Source of the DNA: Paenibacillus sp. YN15
GTDB taxonomy: Bacteria; Bacillota; Bacilli; Paenibacillales; NBRC-103111
Assembly (NCBI RefSeq): GCF_003285005.1
Contig: NZ_QMFA01000024.1
Span: 34,120 to 98,119 of the forward strand
DNA: 64,000 bases
Direction of reading: 5' to 3'
Of the stretch, positions 8,480 to 17,640 are shown piece after piece; the stretch's first letter is position 1, and every line of letters starts with the position of its first letter. Below the pieces are notes generated by a model, which was given only the letters and a program-made list of their open reading frames with translations, was not told the origin of the DNA and did no database searches. Made by a program: the position numbers and the translations under genes.

Positions 8480-10855
8480 GTGGGAATCTTGTCTAAAAAC
8501 AAATTATTTTTTGTATTTTTATCACTTCTTGTAATAATGCAGTTTTGGTTTCTGCAAGTTACGTTTACCACTCCTTATTTAGGTATTGAAGTAGAAAAAG
8601 ACTCACATGGAAATTGGATAGTTACAGCTATAGGGAAGAATGGATTAGCAAAAGCCAGCCTTCTTCCCAATGACCATGTTCTTCTTGTTGATTCCAAAGA
8701 GCCCGATCAATCTGATCTTGTCCAAAAATGGCACCTTATAGAACAAGCTGAGTCTATCCGCATTAAACGAGGCGCAGAGATTATTAATATTCAATTTACA
8801 AATAACAAGCCGACTCTTTATGATCTTTCTCCCCTAATTGGAGGAGCTGTTTGCTTCGTACTAGCCGGGATCATTTGGAAAAACATGTCCAACTCTTCCT
8901 CTGCACGGATGTTAACGACTGTTTTTCTGTCAGGAGCTATTATCTATATGAGTCAAGGTGCCTCAATTCGTTGCGATCCATTTGGGAAAACGATGATCAT
9001 TACCTTCATGATGATTCTTCCTGTCAGTTTCCTACAATTTTTGCTTACTTTTTTCACAGAAAAGAGCACCGTCTACATACACTCGTTTGTTTCTAAATTA
9101 CCAAAAGTATTATATTTCCTCATCGCTTTAAGTTTCACGTATAGGATATCTTATTTTTTTGAAGGAAATTGGTCGTATAATATCTACAGGTTTGATGGAA
9201 AACTGTCTCTTATCTTTTTTATTCTTGCGTTTATCGGAAATATGGGACTTCTCTCCTTCATGTATGTTAAGCACAGACATGCTCAAAGCAGTTTATCGCC
9301 TATCGTAAGAACAATTTGGTATTCTTTACTCTTCTCCTTTCTACCTGCCACTTTGTTATCTTTTGCTCCCTATGTTATTTATGGAAAGATTCTTGTAGAT
9401 GCCGTCTACACCAGTTGGTTCTTATTGTTCTTTCCTGCATCCTTTGCTTACCTTATCGCATCTGACCAGCTATATGACATGGGGTTGGTTTTCCGGCGTT
9501 TTTTATTCGGTTGTATTCTCGCCATTGTGCCATCAGCTTTGTTAACCGGGTTATTCACCCTGTTATTTTTCCGTATCGCCCAGAAGGAGCAGATCGTCTT
9601 CCTTTTTTTCGCTTCTGTGCTGACCCTTTCGCTGATGCTATATTTTACGGAGAACCTGATTACCCGCCTGGAATCTACATTTTTTCCACGCAGAGCCATG
9701 CTCAAAACCTCTATGAAGAAAATCTCCAAGGATCTGAGCACGGTCTCTTCCATGCGGGATTTGAAGGACATCTTCCTGAACGATATTGTCCAGACGCTGG
9801 AGGTCCGAGGTGGTGCCATTATATTCCGTTATTCGGACAGCACCGAGATTCTATCGGCTGGGGAGATAGACGAAACCCAGGTTAAGGAGCTGCTCGAGGC
9901 AGGGACCCTGCTCCAGGACAACCGTTACACCTGCAAAGAGATCAGCCGCACGGAGGAGAGCACCAGCTATCTGGTGATGACCCGCAAGCGCACCAATGTT
10001 CTCCTCAGCAAGGAGGAGCGCCATTGGCTTGGCCTCATTACCTCCTATCTGGAGGTAAGTATGGAAAATGTCCACCTGATCCGGACGTTGACCACCCAAC
10101 TCCAGGACTTGTCCACTAAATTTTCCAATACCGCATCAGCCGAGGAGTTTCAATGGTTCCGCAAGGTGATGTTTGAGCTGCAGGAGGAGGAGCGGGTTCG
10201 TATTGCATCTGATCTTCATGATACCACCATGCAGGATTTGTTCTTCCTGAAACGGCGCTTCGCTGCTCTGATGGATCAGTTCGCCATGAATCCGGAGGAG
10301 AAGCAGAATCTGGACAATATCCTGAAATTTGTGGATTTGATCAATGCCAGTCTCCGGCAGAGCTGCTTCGAGCTAAACCCCCATCTCCTGCGGGAGATCG
10401 GACTAGTCCGCACGCTAAGGCAATATTTGGAGAAGGAGACCTACACCTCACCCTTCAAGATTCTGTTCGATGCGGAGGATGGTGTGGAGCGGGTGGAGCA
10501 GGAAACATTGGTGACCAAAAAGCATATTCTGCGGATTGTGCAGGAGCTACTGAACAACGCTAAAAAACATTCCGAGGCATCCACGGTAAGCTTCCGTTTT
10601 TCGCTTGAGGCGGGCAGATATTTGCTGGTGTATGAGGATGATGGGGTGGGCATTAGTTTGCAGGGGAAAGAGGCCCGCAAAATTGGCGGCTCGGGGATTG
10701 GCCTGGAGCAAATGAAGGGCCGGGTTCTGCTGCTTCAGGGCTCTTTTGAGATGATGAATCTCCCCCAATCCGGGACAAGAATCACTATTTCCATTCCCCA
10801 GCAGGAGAACGAGGAACCCAAGGGCATTCAACCGCCGCATTTGCGCCTGGTTTAG
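8480..10855 (+). CDS. ComP-like membrane sensor histidine kinase
   Basis: A 791-residue sensor kinase of the NarL/ComA-partner type. Order: an N-terminal membrane helix, an external PDZ-like loop (residues about 30-110), roughly eight to ten membrane helices to about 400, a GAF-like region to about 550, the HisKA_3 helix with ASDLHDTTMQDL holding the phosphorylated histidine, and a HATPase domain with ELLNNAKKHSEAS and EDDGVGIS. Domain order, length and many motifs match B. subtilis ComP. The start is GTG at 8480; a TTG at 8489 with GGTGG upstream is an alternative. The first kilobase is AT-rich and the rest GC-rich, suggesting a replaced sensor half. No response regulator gene follows. Confidence 0.9.
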   Translation: MGILSKNKLFFVFLSLLVIMQFWFLQVTFTTPYLGIEVEKDSHGNWIVTAIGKNGLAKASLLPNDHVLLVDSKEPDQSDLVQKWHLIEQAESIRIKRGAEIINIQFTNNKPTLYDLSPLIGGAVCFVLAGIIWKNMSNSSSARMLTTVFLSGAIIYMSQGASIRCDPFGKTMIITFMMILPVSFLQFLLTFFTEKSTVYIHSFVSKLPKVLYFLIALSFTYRISYFFEGNWSYNIYRFDGKLSLIFFILAFIGNMGLLSFMYVKHRHAQSSLSPIVRTIWYSLLFSFLPATLLSFAPYVIYGKILVDAVYTSWFLLFFPASFAYLIASDQLYDMGLVFRRFLFGCILAIVPSALLTGLFTLLFFRIAQKEQIVFLFFASVLTLSLMLYFTENLITRLESTFFPRRAMLKTSMKKISKDLSTVSSMRDLKDIFLNDIVQTLEVRGGAIIFRYSDSTEILSAGEIDETQVKELLEAGTLLQDNRYTCKEISRTEESTSYLVMTRKRTNVLLSKEERHWLGLITSYLEVSMENVHLIRTLTTQLQDLSTKFSNTASAEEFQWFRKVMFELQEEERVRIASDLHDTTMQDLFFLKRRFAALMDQFAMNPEEKQNLDNILKFVDLINASLRQSCFELNPHLLREIGLVRTLRQYLEKETYTSPFKILFDAEDGVERVEQETLVTKKHILRIVQELLNNAKKHSEASTVSFRFSLEAGRYLLVYEDDGVGISLQGKEARKIGGSGIGLEQMKGRVLLLQGSFEMMNLPQSGTRITISIPQQENEEPKGIQPPHLRLV

Positions 10856-10977
10856 GTTGCCGCGAAATCGTCTAAGGTGCCCGCCAGCATGAATCGAACC
10901 GCGGCGGATATTCAGTCTATCTACTATTGCCGAAACTATGCAAATGACGTATCCTAGAAGGAAAGGGAGGGCTTGGG

Positions 10978-11304
10978 ATGGACGAAATCAAAGTGCTGCT
11001 GCAAGCTGTGCTAAAGAATCAGGAGCTAGCCAACGCCAAAATAACAGCTATGCAGGATGAATCTATAACTTTCCAGAAAGAAATGAATCATTTCAGGAAT
11101 GAGATGAATGTTTTCAAAAATGAAATGAATGATTTTAGAAATGAAACCAATGCCAAATTTGAAGAAGTTAATACGCGTTTTAACCATGTGGATGCCGAAT
11201 TGCGCAGAATCCACAACAGCGAAATCGGCGCAGCCTATCAACTCAATGAAGCCTTTGGACGTATAGCCAAATTGGAAGGACATGTTTATAACCAGCATCA
11301 GTAA
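10978..11304 (+). CDS. Small coiled-coil protein
   Basis: A 108-residue, charged protein with no signal peptide or membrane segment. Residues 30-60 hold three near-identical heptads (NHFRNEM, NVFKNEM, NDFRNET) and the rest continues as a predicted helix, so it should form a coiled coil. AGGGAGG lies just upstream of the ATG. Similar small coiled-coil proteins annotated as hypothetical are common in Bacilli. It stands alone after the kinase gene. No function is proposed. Confidence 0.7.
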   Translation: MDEIKVLLQAVLKNQELANAKITAMQDESITFQKEMNHFRNEMNVFKNEMNDFRNETNAKFEEVNTRFNHVDAELRRIHNSEIGAAYQLNEAFGRIAKLEGHVYNQHQ

Positions 11305-11477
11305 GCAGGCAGGAACTAAGAAACCCTTATTCCCCGCAGCGGCCTGATTTCCGCCCTATTTCCGCCGAATCAGGGATGGAACGGTTTCTTAGTTCCGTTA
11401 ATTCTCCAAATTCCCGTTTTCACCCTCATAAGAGTCGCTGAGTTCCGCAACAGCAGCCTACCGGCCTGCCCGGACTC

Positions 11478-11654
11478 TGGTTCCGCTATTCCACTAAAAT
11501 CCGCCTTTTTTTCTCCCCCGCGGACTCACGATCCGTTAAATGTGAAAAAACGAAGGAAATCCATGCTTCTGGAGCCAAATAACGGAACGTCTGTCCGTGA
11601 AAATCGAAAAACGGGCCATATGCAGAAAATAACGGATTCTCTGTCCGCCCAACT
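11478..11654. repeat. 177-bp dispersed intergenic repeat, copy A
   Basis: This stretch in the gap between the coiled-coil gene and the acetyltransferase gene matches 41274-41450 end to end at the same 177-bp length. The central 60 or so bases, around CCATGCTTCTGGAGCC, are identical. Inside it, AACGGA followed by CTGTCCG recurs at a 50-bp interval (11581 and 11631). Reading frames in it have no ribosome binding sites. The remaining gap (11305-11477 and 11655-11799) holds similar GC-poor filler without recognisable genes. Confidence 0.85.
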
Positions 11655-11799
11655 CCCCACATAAACAAGAAAAAATCCCACCCTCGATCACTCGCACCTC
11701 TAGTCGGCAAATGATCGGGTGGGACTCTTTATGGATAAAATCGGCCATTCGTTCCTCAATTTGACGAAAAACCGTAAAACACCCTGCTCTGTGCTTGCT

Positions 11800-12096
11800 T
11801 TAACCGGCTGCCGTTTCCAACGCATTGTCCCGGGGAAGCATCAGCTTCTTCATGTGCTCGCCGATTCCGCGGCGCTCATATCCGGGGGCGATGTAGACCT
11901 CAAGCTCCGGCGTATGGCCGGGACCCTCGATCCGGCTGCCGATTCCAACCAGATGCCCGCAATCATAAGCGGCGATCATTCCGGCTGCATCCGCGGCCCG
12001 TTCATTCCACCCGTCTTGGGGCCGTTCTTCGAGGGTGTTGAAAAACGCTGTCAGCTGTTCCTTCTCGGGAACTCCAACCTGAAGGGCTATCTTCAC
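11800..12096 (-). CDS. Short GNAT-like acetyltransferase, possibly truncated
   Basis: A 98-residue protein. LEVYIAPGYERRGIGEHMKKL matches GNAT motif A, whose R-x-x-G-x-G loop binds acetyl-CoA, and the preceding strand order fits a GNAT core. The family normally needs about 130-150 residues, and here the chain ends 20 residues after motif A, so the C-terminal substrate half is missing. The start is GTG with AGGAAG upstream. It could be a naturally small member or a broken gene; substrate is unknown. Confidence 0.6.
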   Translation of the reverse strand: MKIALQVGVPEKEQLTAFFNTLEERPQDGWNERAADAAGMIAAYDCGHLVGIGSRIEGPGHTPELEVYIAPGYERRGIGEHMKKLMLPRDNALETAAG

Positions 12097-12192
12097 CTGC
12101 GTTCACTTCCTCAACTCCGTCTTTCTGTATATAAATATACATCATCGTGTATTTTTATGCAAGCACTTTTTCATTCTCCCCCCATGTTGCCC

Positions 12193-12228
12193 CAAAAAAA
12201 TATCCGGCCCGCTTCAAGCGGACCGGCT
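12193..12228 (-). terminator. Terminator of the tasA-sortase operon
   Basis: On the minus strand CCGGTCCGCTT and AAGCGGGCCGG form a strong stem followed by ATATTTTTTT, just after the sortase stop codon. Confidence 0.88.
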
Positions 12229-12240
12229 CCCCCATATCCA

Positions 12241-12978
12241 TTAATTCTGCGTCCTCAACCGGGCTGTGGCAATGAACCGCTCCGGCGCCGGTCCGGCATA
12301 ATAGAACGGATAACAGGTGATCAGGCGGAGAACGGAGGCCTCTTCCTCCGGGAAGGAATAGGTCCCGGTTTCCTTGATGATTTCCGTTGACTCGACTGTA
12401 TACGTGAAAACTCCTGCTTCGGTTTCCACCTGAATATCGTCCCCCGGCTTTGTCTGGCTCAAAACGCGGAATACCGTATCCCGGTGCCCGCTGATAACAC
12501 TATTGCCCGGTTGGCCGGGAAAGGCTCCGTTGGGATCAAATCCCGCCCCTTTCTTCAAAACATCGGCCTCCGTACCTGCAAACAAAGGGATGCGTTTGTC
12601 CGCTTTGGGAATGTATATGACGCCCCACACAGCAGCTTTCTCCTGAACCGCCGTCTGGGGAGCCGAAGGGGCAGGCTCCGCGGCCGATTTCCCAACACCG
12701 GCCCGGACCGCCGAAGCCTCCTCCCTCCGTTCCTCCGGCAGGCCGGCTGCCGGGAGGGCAGCCTGTGGAGCGGCATGATGCCTCATATCCCATTGCTTCA
12801 GCGCAGCCTGCTCCGCCCGGTCTCCTTCTATAATCTGCATCCCGGCATAGGCCCAGCCGATAACGGACAGACACAGGACGGCCCAAGCGGCCTTGTCGAC
12901 AGCCTTTGATTTTTTTCCCATGGACACGCTCGCTCCTGTACACTGTGCCCCGCGAAGAGGCGGCAAAAGGTTATTCAT
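12241..12978 (-). CDS. srtD: Class D sortase
   Basis: A 245-residue membrane-anchored transpeptidase that would attach a surface protein to the cell wall. One membrane helix lies near residue 30 (AWAVLCLSVIGWAYAG), then an Ala/Pro-rich linker, then the sortase domain from about residue 120. The catalytic histidine is in SGHRDT, the cysteine in LRLITCYPF, and the arginine is probably in PERFIATARL. The ATG at 12978 has GGAG eight bases upstream and overlaps the end of the previous gene by 8 bp, so the two are coupled. That previous gene encodes a protein with an LPDTA sorting signal, its evident substrate. Confidence 0.93.
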   Translation of the reverse strand: MNNLLPPLRGAQCTGASVSMGKKSKAVDKAAWAVLCLSVIGWAYAGMQIIEGDRAEQAALKQWDMRHHAAPQAALPAAGLPEERREEASAVRAGVGKSAAEPAPSAPQTAVQEKAAVWGVIYIPKADKRIPLFAGTEADVLKKGAGFDPNGAFPGQPGNSVISGHRDTVFRVLSQTKPGDDIQVETEAGVFTYTVESTEIIKETGTYSFPEEEASVLRLITCYPFYYAGPAPERFIATARLRTQN

Positions 12979-13921
12979 TCCGTTTTCTCCACAGCACGGC
13001 GGCGCAGCAGAATATGGAGATGGTGCAAATCAAGAGCAGGTTATACCAAGGAGTTGCCGTATCCGGGAGAGCATACGGCGTTCCAGAAGCCGGCAGACCT
13101 CCCTCTTGGCTGTCCGTCGCCGGAAGCTCCTCATGTTTACCCCCTCCATCCAGCGGGAGCGCTTCGTCCTCAAGGACAAATACCTCATCCTGCCCCTTCC
13201 CCGACGGCGGACCGGATGTGGCAGATGGTCCTCCCGGCGCTGCGGAAGCTCCGGACCCGGCCGAGGACAGTGGTGACGGCTCAGCGGAGGGCGATGCAGC
13301 CGGACGGAGGGAAGCGGATGGACCTGGCGTCCCTGACCCTGATGGGGTTGGCGTGGACTCCGGTGCATCGCTGGAACCGGGAGTCGGTGTAGAACCGGAA
13401 GTGGATGAAGGCGCCGGACTGGGATCTGTGGAGGGCTCCGGGTCCGGTTCATCCGGTGCTGCCCTGGCGGTAAATTCAAGCACAGTCACAACCGCCTTAT
13501 CTTGAAATTCATTGCCCGCTTCCTTGGGAAAATAGGCGGTTACCTCCAGCTTTTCCTCAGCGCCGGAGGGCAGACTGCCCATCTCCAGCTGCCCCGTCAT
13601 CCCGCTCAGCTTGCCGGAATAAAGGAGCCGCTTCGGGCTTTGCAGCATAATCTCCAGCGTTTCGTAGAAGCTCTGATCCCCGTTGTCAAACCGGGAACGG
13701 ATGCTGTAATCCACCTTGCGGCTGTTGGTGTTTTTGATCACCAATTCTACCGGAATGCTGTCTCCCGGCTTGAGATTATGGAAGACCAATTCCTTTTCGG
13801 GTGTTGTGCTCAGGCTAAGCCGAACCGTTTCCGCCGCTTTGCTGCTCTGGGCTTGCCATCCCATTCCACCGGCAATTATGATCACACACAAGAAGGCAAA
13901 AACCAGCCGGTACCGTATCAT
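12971..13921 (-). CDS. LPDTA-anchored surface protein with Pro/Ser/Thr stalk
   Basis: A 316-residue exported protein. After a signal peptide (residues 1-30) comes a beta-rich domain resembling TasA/CalY-type modules (KPGDSIPVELVIKN) to about residue 150, then a roughly 110-residue Pro/Ser/Thr/Gly/Ala stalk. The C-terminus is a sorting signal: LPDTA, a hydrophobic helix, and RKRNE. LPxTA is the motif favoured by class D sortases, and such a gene lies immediately downstream with overlap. It probably anchors or caps the TasA-like fibre made by the gene just upstream. The fibre link is inferred from context. Confidence 0.85.
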   Translation of the reverse strand: MIRYRLVFAFLCVIIIAGGMGWQAQSSKAAETVRLSLSTTPEKELVFHNLKPGDSIPVELVIKNTNSRKVDYSIRSRFDNGDQSFYETLEIMLQSPKRLLYSGKLSGMTGQLEMGSLPSGAEEKLEVTAYFPKEAGNEFQDKAVVTVLEFTARAAPDEPDPEPSTDPSPAPSSTSGSTPTPGSSDAPESTPTPSGSGTPGPSASLRPAASPSAEPSPLSSAGSGASAAPGGPSATSGPPSGKGQDEVFVLEDEALPLDGGGKHEELPATDSQEGGLPASGTPYALPDTATPWYNLLLICTISIFCCAAVLWRKRNE

Positions 13922-14013
13922 GCCGTCAGGGATTCACCCCCTCCTCCAATTTGAAAACGGCAACGCAAAGAGAGTGGAATCAGGCTCCCACTCTCCAGTC
14001 CTCCGGTTTGCGG

Positions 14014-14853
14014 TCAGTCCACCACAGGAGTGACATACGTGGCGGGGTCCGTATACGGCACTGTCAGCTTATCGGGCTGGGAGGTTCCATCGGCCGAACC
14101 CTGGACGCCGTTATTGATTTTGCCGTTGCCATTGGGGGAATCCAGCTTCATGCCGTCCCACTGGGTAGCCTCCAGATTGAAGGCGAATTTAATGCTGTCG
14201 CCCTGGAATTTATTCTGGAGATATTGCCCCGGTCTATCCGGATCAATGGCGCTGTCCTGCTTGAACTTGATTTCGATGAACACATCATCCGTATCCACAG
14301 TGGGGTCCACGGGCAGGCCGCGGTTGGTAACTCCTCCGGGAGCCACCGTTAAGGGAGCCAGATTGATTTTCCCATTGGCCAAATACTGATCCTGCACCTT
14401 GCCGCTGAGATTGTTGCTGACCAGATCGGCCAGTGTGAGAGTAGCCCCGTTCACCTTCACATTCCCGCGCGGCTCCCAATTGGCGGATTCCGTATCCACC
14501 TGCATGAAGTTCACCTCGAATTGGGAGAGGAACTCCTCTGCCGTAGAGGCCAGGGTCCCGTCTACAAAATCCGAGGAAGTGGTGGTGAGCAGCACTTCTT
14601 TAATGGCCAGCGAACCCCCGTTGGTCAGGGAAAAAATACGCTGTACGCTGTCTCCCGGCTTCATGTTGGACAGATCGAAATTGATGGGCTGCGATTTGGA
14701 ATTGGCCACTACCTTCAGATCCAGCGTACCGGAAGCAAAGCTGTTGTTGATGGTCGCGGTGTCATTGAAATATGCGTATGTACCTCCGCCGATCATGGAG
14801 AACCCCAAAGCCCCTGTTGCCATACTCATCAGCAATTGTTTCTTGATCCCCAT
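14014..14853 (-). CDS. tasA: TasA/CalY-family biofilm fibre protein
   Basis: A 279-residue secreted protein. The N-terminus (GALGFSMIGGGTYAYFNDTATINNSFASGTLDL, spread over residues 15-48) is the characteristic SipW-dependent signal and start of CalY/TasA proteins, followed by NMKPGDSVQRIFSLTNGGSL. TasA proteins assemble into extracellular fibres in biofilms. GGAGGAGAAGG lies before the ATG. The signal peptidase gene directly upstream is of the SipW type that processes such proteins. The closest paralogue, TasA or CalY, cannot be decided here. Confidence 0.92.
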   Translation of the reverse strand: MGIKKQLLMSMATGALGFSMIGGGTYAYFNDTATINNSFASGTLDLKVVANSKSQPINFDLSNMKPGDSVQRIFSLTNGGSLAIKEVLLTTTSSDFVDGTLASTAEEFLSQFEVNFMQVDTESANWEPRGNVKVNGATLTLADLVSNNLSGKVQDQYLANGKINLAPLTVAPGGVTNRGLPVDPTVDTDDVFIEIKFKQDSAIDPDRPGQYLQNKFQGDSIKFAFNLEATQWDGMKLDSPNGNGKINNGVQGSADGTSQPDKLTVPYTDPATYVTPVVD

Positions 14854-14927
14854 TTGCCCTTCTCCTCCCAGGAATGAAGTAAATAATATTGGAATCTTAC
14901 GTGTTAAGTAAGAACATCCACATCAGG

Positions 14928-15503
14928 TTATCCCGCCGGGGGTGCCGGGGGAGCTTCCTTGCCGGAGGGCAGCTCCAGGCTCTTCAGGCCTTTCCAGATG
15001 TTCATCACGGAATAGCCCAGGAGCAAAAGGCCGGGAAGAATCATCATCAGCGCCGTCCCGGACCTGGAACGGGCAAAATCCAGGAAATACCCGGCATAAG
15101 GCAATGTAAATCCGGAGTAAACCGCCGTCACATTATCCGACAGCACCGGGTCCGGGTCCGGTCCGTCGTTGTTGTCGCCTTTGGTCACATACTGGGTTTG
15201 GCCGGTCGCCAGCGGAACCGCCTTTACAATCCGGTGGGTAACCAGAATCGTGGAAGCATTTTTCACCTGGCGGAAGGTGATGATTTGCCCCTCTTTGAGC
15301 TGGGTCATATCTCCGCCGGGTTTAACGGCGATTATGGAGCCGGTTTGGATTTGGGGCTCCATGGAGCCGGACAGGACGGTTTTCAGCTGATGCCCCAGGA
15401 TCATCGGCTCGCCCCCGGCGGACCGGGACAACAGGGTAACGGTTATCATGAAGAACAGCAGCAATGCCAGCAAGATGGTAACTCCTCGGCTTAACCATTT
15501 CAT
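14928..15503 (-). CDS. sipW: Signal peptidase I, SipW type
   Basis: A 191-residue membrane signal peptidase. An N-terminal helix (residues 8-26) and a C-terminal helix (about 150-172) flank the catalytic domain. VLSGSMEP near residue 44 holds the nucleophile serine. VTHRIV near residue 88 has the histidine that replaces the usual lysine in the ER/SipW subtype. It sits between the TapA-like gene and tasA, matching the tapA-sipW-tasA order of Bacillus. It should cleave both neighbours. Confidence 0.94.
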   Translation of the reverse strand: MKWLSRGVTILLALLLFFMITVTLLSRSAGGEPMILGHQLKTVLSGSMEPQIQTGSIIAVKPGGDMTQLKEGQIITFRQVKNASTILVTHRIVKAVPLATGQTQYVTKGDNNDGPDPDPVLSDNVTAVYSGFTLPYAGYFLDFARSRSGTALMMILPGLLLLGYSVMNIWKGLKSLELPSGKEAPPAPPAG

Positions 15504-15518
15504 CGAATTTTGGCTCCT

Positions 15519-15941
15519 TTAGGGATTGAATATTAATGTTTCATGTTTATCCGATTCGTCCGCATACACACTTTCCGTAACGGCAGGGTACGGCCATTCC
15601 GTGGGATTGGGGCATAGAACCTGGCTGCTGTCGGGGAAGCTCAGCGGCTCATAAACGGAAGCAACTACTGTTGCCGCATCTTCCTCCGGGCGAGGCGGGC
15701 TTTCATATCCCCCGGAGCAGTTCTGCCGGGCCCCCGGCGCTATCCCGTAGACCGAATAAAAGACTGCCCCTGCCGATAAAGTACCGGGGATAGAGGTCAC
15801 ATGGCTGTATTGGGAATAGGTAGGATGAACCACAGCATCCAGCGCCAATACCGTAAAGATCATGCACAGGGAAGGCAGAACCAGGGACCGGGGAGCCGTT
15901 CTCCGGAACGGAGCGCGCTTCCGGGCTCTTTTTTTCCGCAT
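15519..15941 (-). CDS. TapA-like biofilm accessory protein
   Basis: A 140-residue protein, first gene of the operon. A strongly basic start (MRKKRARKRAPFRR) is followed by a membrane segment (SLVLPSLCMIFTVLALDAVV) and TYSQYSHVTSIPGTLSAGAVF, which parallels the SipW-processed start of TasA. The rest is short and rich in Pro, Ser and acidic residues, with two cysteines. Position before sipW and tasA matches tapA, but overall similarity to Bacillus TapA is not evident. GGAGGAGG precedes the ATG. Confidence 0.65.
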   Translation of the reverse strand: MRKKRARKRAPFRRTAPRSLVLPSLCMIFTVLALDAVVHPTYSQYSHVTSIPGTLSAGAVFYSVYGIAPGARQNCSGGYESPPRPEEDAATVVASVYEPLSFPDSSQVLCPNPTEWPYPAVTESVYADESDKHETLIFNP

Positions 15942-16154
15942 AAGCCTCCTCCTTTTTGTGATGCCGGATAGGGCTCATTCGTTCTCAAAACAGAACACTT
16001 CTACACTATATATCAGGGGTAATCGGTTTGAAAGCGTTGAAAACAAGGGTCGTCAGCTCTTTATCTTTCATTATCTCGTATAATCTCGCTAAACCTTTGA
16101 ATTTCTTATACTTAGCCAAAAAGACCCATTCGCCAATTGTTCTGTATAAAGAAT

Positions 16155-16189
16155 GAAAAAGGACAGCATCCGCCTTTCGAATGCTGTCC
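16155..16189 (-). terminator. Terminator after MFS gene
   Basis: GGACAGCAT and ATGCTGTCC form a perfect 9-bp stem around an 11-base loop, followed on the minus strand by TTTTTC. It begins seven bases after the transporter stop codon. Confidence 0.9.
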
Positions 16190-16195
16190 AAATGT

Positions 16196-17542
16196 TTAAC
16201 CGCCAGTCGAATATTCGCCCGTGCCCGGGGCTTTGAGAAAATCCCGCATCAGCACCCAGGTCAGAAGAGGAGAACTGCCGATGGCCAGCATCAGCACGTT
16301 GATGGACAATGTGGTCGGGGAGTAGGCCACCGTCAGGATGAAGGCCATCGTCCCCAATAGACGCCCCGCGTGAAGCCCCAGCTCACGCAATATGACAAAT
16401 TCCTCCCGGCGGCTGACACAATCCGGGTCCCTGCCGATCAGGTCGAAGGCTGTGGAAGTGACAGGAACCGTGTAGAAGGGAATGAAAAGCGCTGTACCGA
16501 TGCCGAAGATCAAAAGAGTGGCATACTCCACTTTCCAGAAAAAAGGAAGGATTACCAGTGTCAGGCCAAGGACAGCCAGCAGCATCCCCCTCATCCGATG
16601 CCGCGGCTTGTAGAAGCGGCCGGCAGCATAGAAGCTGACCAGGCCTGCCGCGGAAGTAATCAGGGCGAAATTGCCGAGACTGTATTCATTCCCGGTGCTG
16701 ATATACACGAGAATGCCGATAAGAAAGCCGAAGACTCCTTCGCGGACGCCCTGGGCCAGCATGGCGAAGAACATTCTCCTCCAAACCCCATCCTTTCTCC
16801 GCACATGCTTGGGCGTAAATGTCCAATCGTAGCAGCCCTCGCCCTCGCGTTTGGCAAGGAAGAAGCTGGCGATTGCACCAAGCACAAACACAACCAACGA
16901 CAGAGTGAAGATCAGCCGGTAACCGGTCTCGTTGGTCATCCGGGTAATCAGCAGGCCGGAGATCCAGGGGGCCAGCATACCGGAGACGGAGCCCAATAAA
17001 CCGGCCACACCGTTAAACCGGTCCCGGCTGTCCGGGTCCGTTACCTCGAAATACACCACGTTAAAGGAGAGCCAGAACAGCCCCGAACCCAAACCGTGCA
17101 CCAGTCCCAAAAGCCATACCATATCCGCCGCGGACTCCCCCAGAAAGAGCACAATGGCGTAAAAACCTGCGGAAATCAGCACTCCCGCCCGCAGAGCATT
17201 CATTTTGTTATGCTCCTTGACCCATTTGCCCATAAGCCAGAAGGTAATCGCCATCGACACCTGCTGCACAGCGGAAAACCAGCCCAGGAGGGAAAAGTTA
17301 TGCGCCGCTTTCCACAGGTAGACATGGACGAAGGTGCCGGACAGGGCATTGCCTGCCGTAAACAGCCCGTGCACAGCAAGCAAAAGCCATGTCTGGCTGC
17401 TTAGCGGAGTTTTGGACCGGGGGCTTTCCCGTCCCTTCTGCCGCCCGTCGCCTGCGCCGAATCCTCCGGCATTCACCCCCTTATTATCGGGGAAACCGGT
17501 GGATAACGGCGGCATCAGCCTGGATTTGGCCCGTGAAGACAT
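16196..17542 (-). CDS. MFS transporter
   Basis: A 448-residue membrane protein with about twelve predicted helices after a 45-residue polar, Gly/Arg-rich N-terminal extension. Typical MFS features include the two six-helix halves and loop residues such as MGKWVKEHNKMNALR and DPDSRDRFNGVAGLLGS. The ATG at 17542 is chosen because GAGGTG precedes it by five bases; an upstream ATG at 17566 is possible. It is a single gene with its own terminator. The substrate is unknown; related Bacilli proteins are annotated only as MFS. Confidence 0.88.
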   Translation of the reverse strand: MSSRAKSRLMPPLSTGFPDNKGVNAGGFGAGDGRQKGRESPRSKTPLSSQTWLLLAVHGLFTAGNALSGTFVHVYLWKAAHNFSLLGWFSAVQQVSMAITFWLMGKWVKEHNKMNALRAGVLISAGFYAIVLFLGESAADMVWLLGLVHGLGSGLFWLSFNVVYFEVTDPDSRDRFNGVAGLLGSVSGMLAPWISGLLITRMTNETGYRLIFTLSLVVFVLGAIASFFLAKREGEGCYDWTFTPKHVRRKDGVWRRMFFAMLAQGVREGVFGFLIGILVYISTGNEYSLGNFALITSAAGLVSFYAAGRFYKPRHRMRGMLLAVLGLTLVILPFFWKVEYATLLIFGIGTALFIPFYTVPVTSTAFDLIGRDPDCVSRREEFVILRELGLHAGRLLGTMAFILTVAYSPTTLSINVLMLAIGSSPLLTWVLMRDFLKAPGTGEYSTGG

Positions 17543-17640
17543 TCCATCACCTCTTGATGCAGTCATGTACCTAACCTTTATAATGTGCCCTCACCGGCGC
17601 AGGTTAACCATCTCTCAACGCCGCGTTATCTATCCGGACA

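Noticed and set aside
16006..16191. 61-codon minus-strand ORF after the MFS gene
   Set aside because: Its TTG start lies inside the transporter's terminator hairpin and it has no ribosome binding site.
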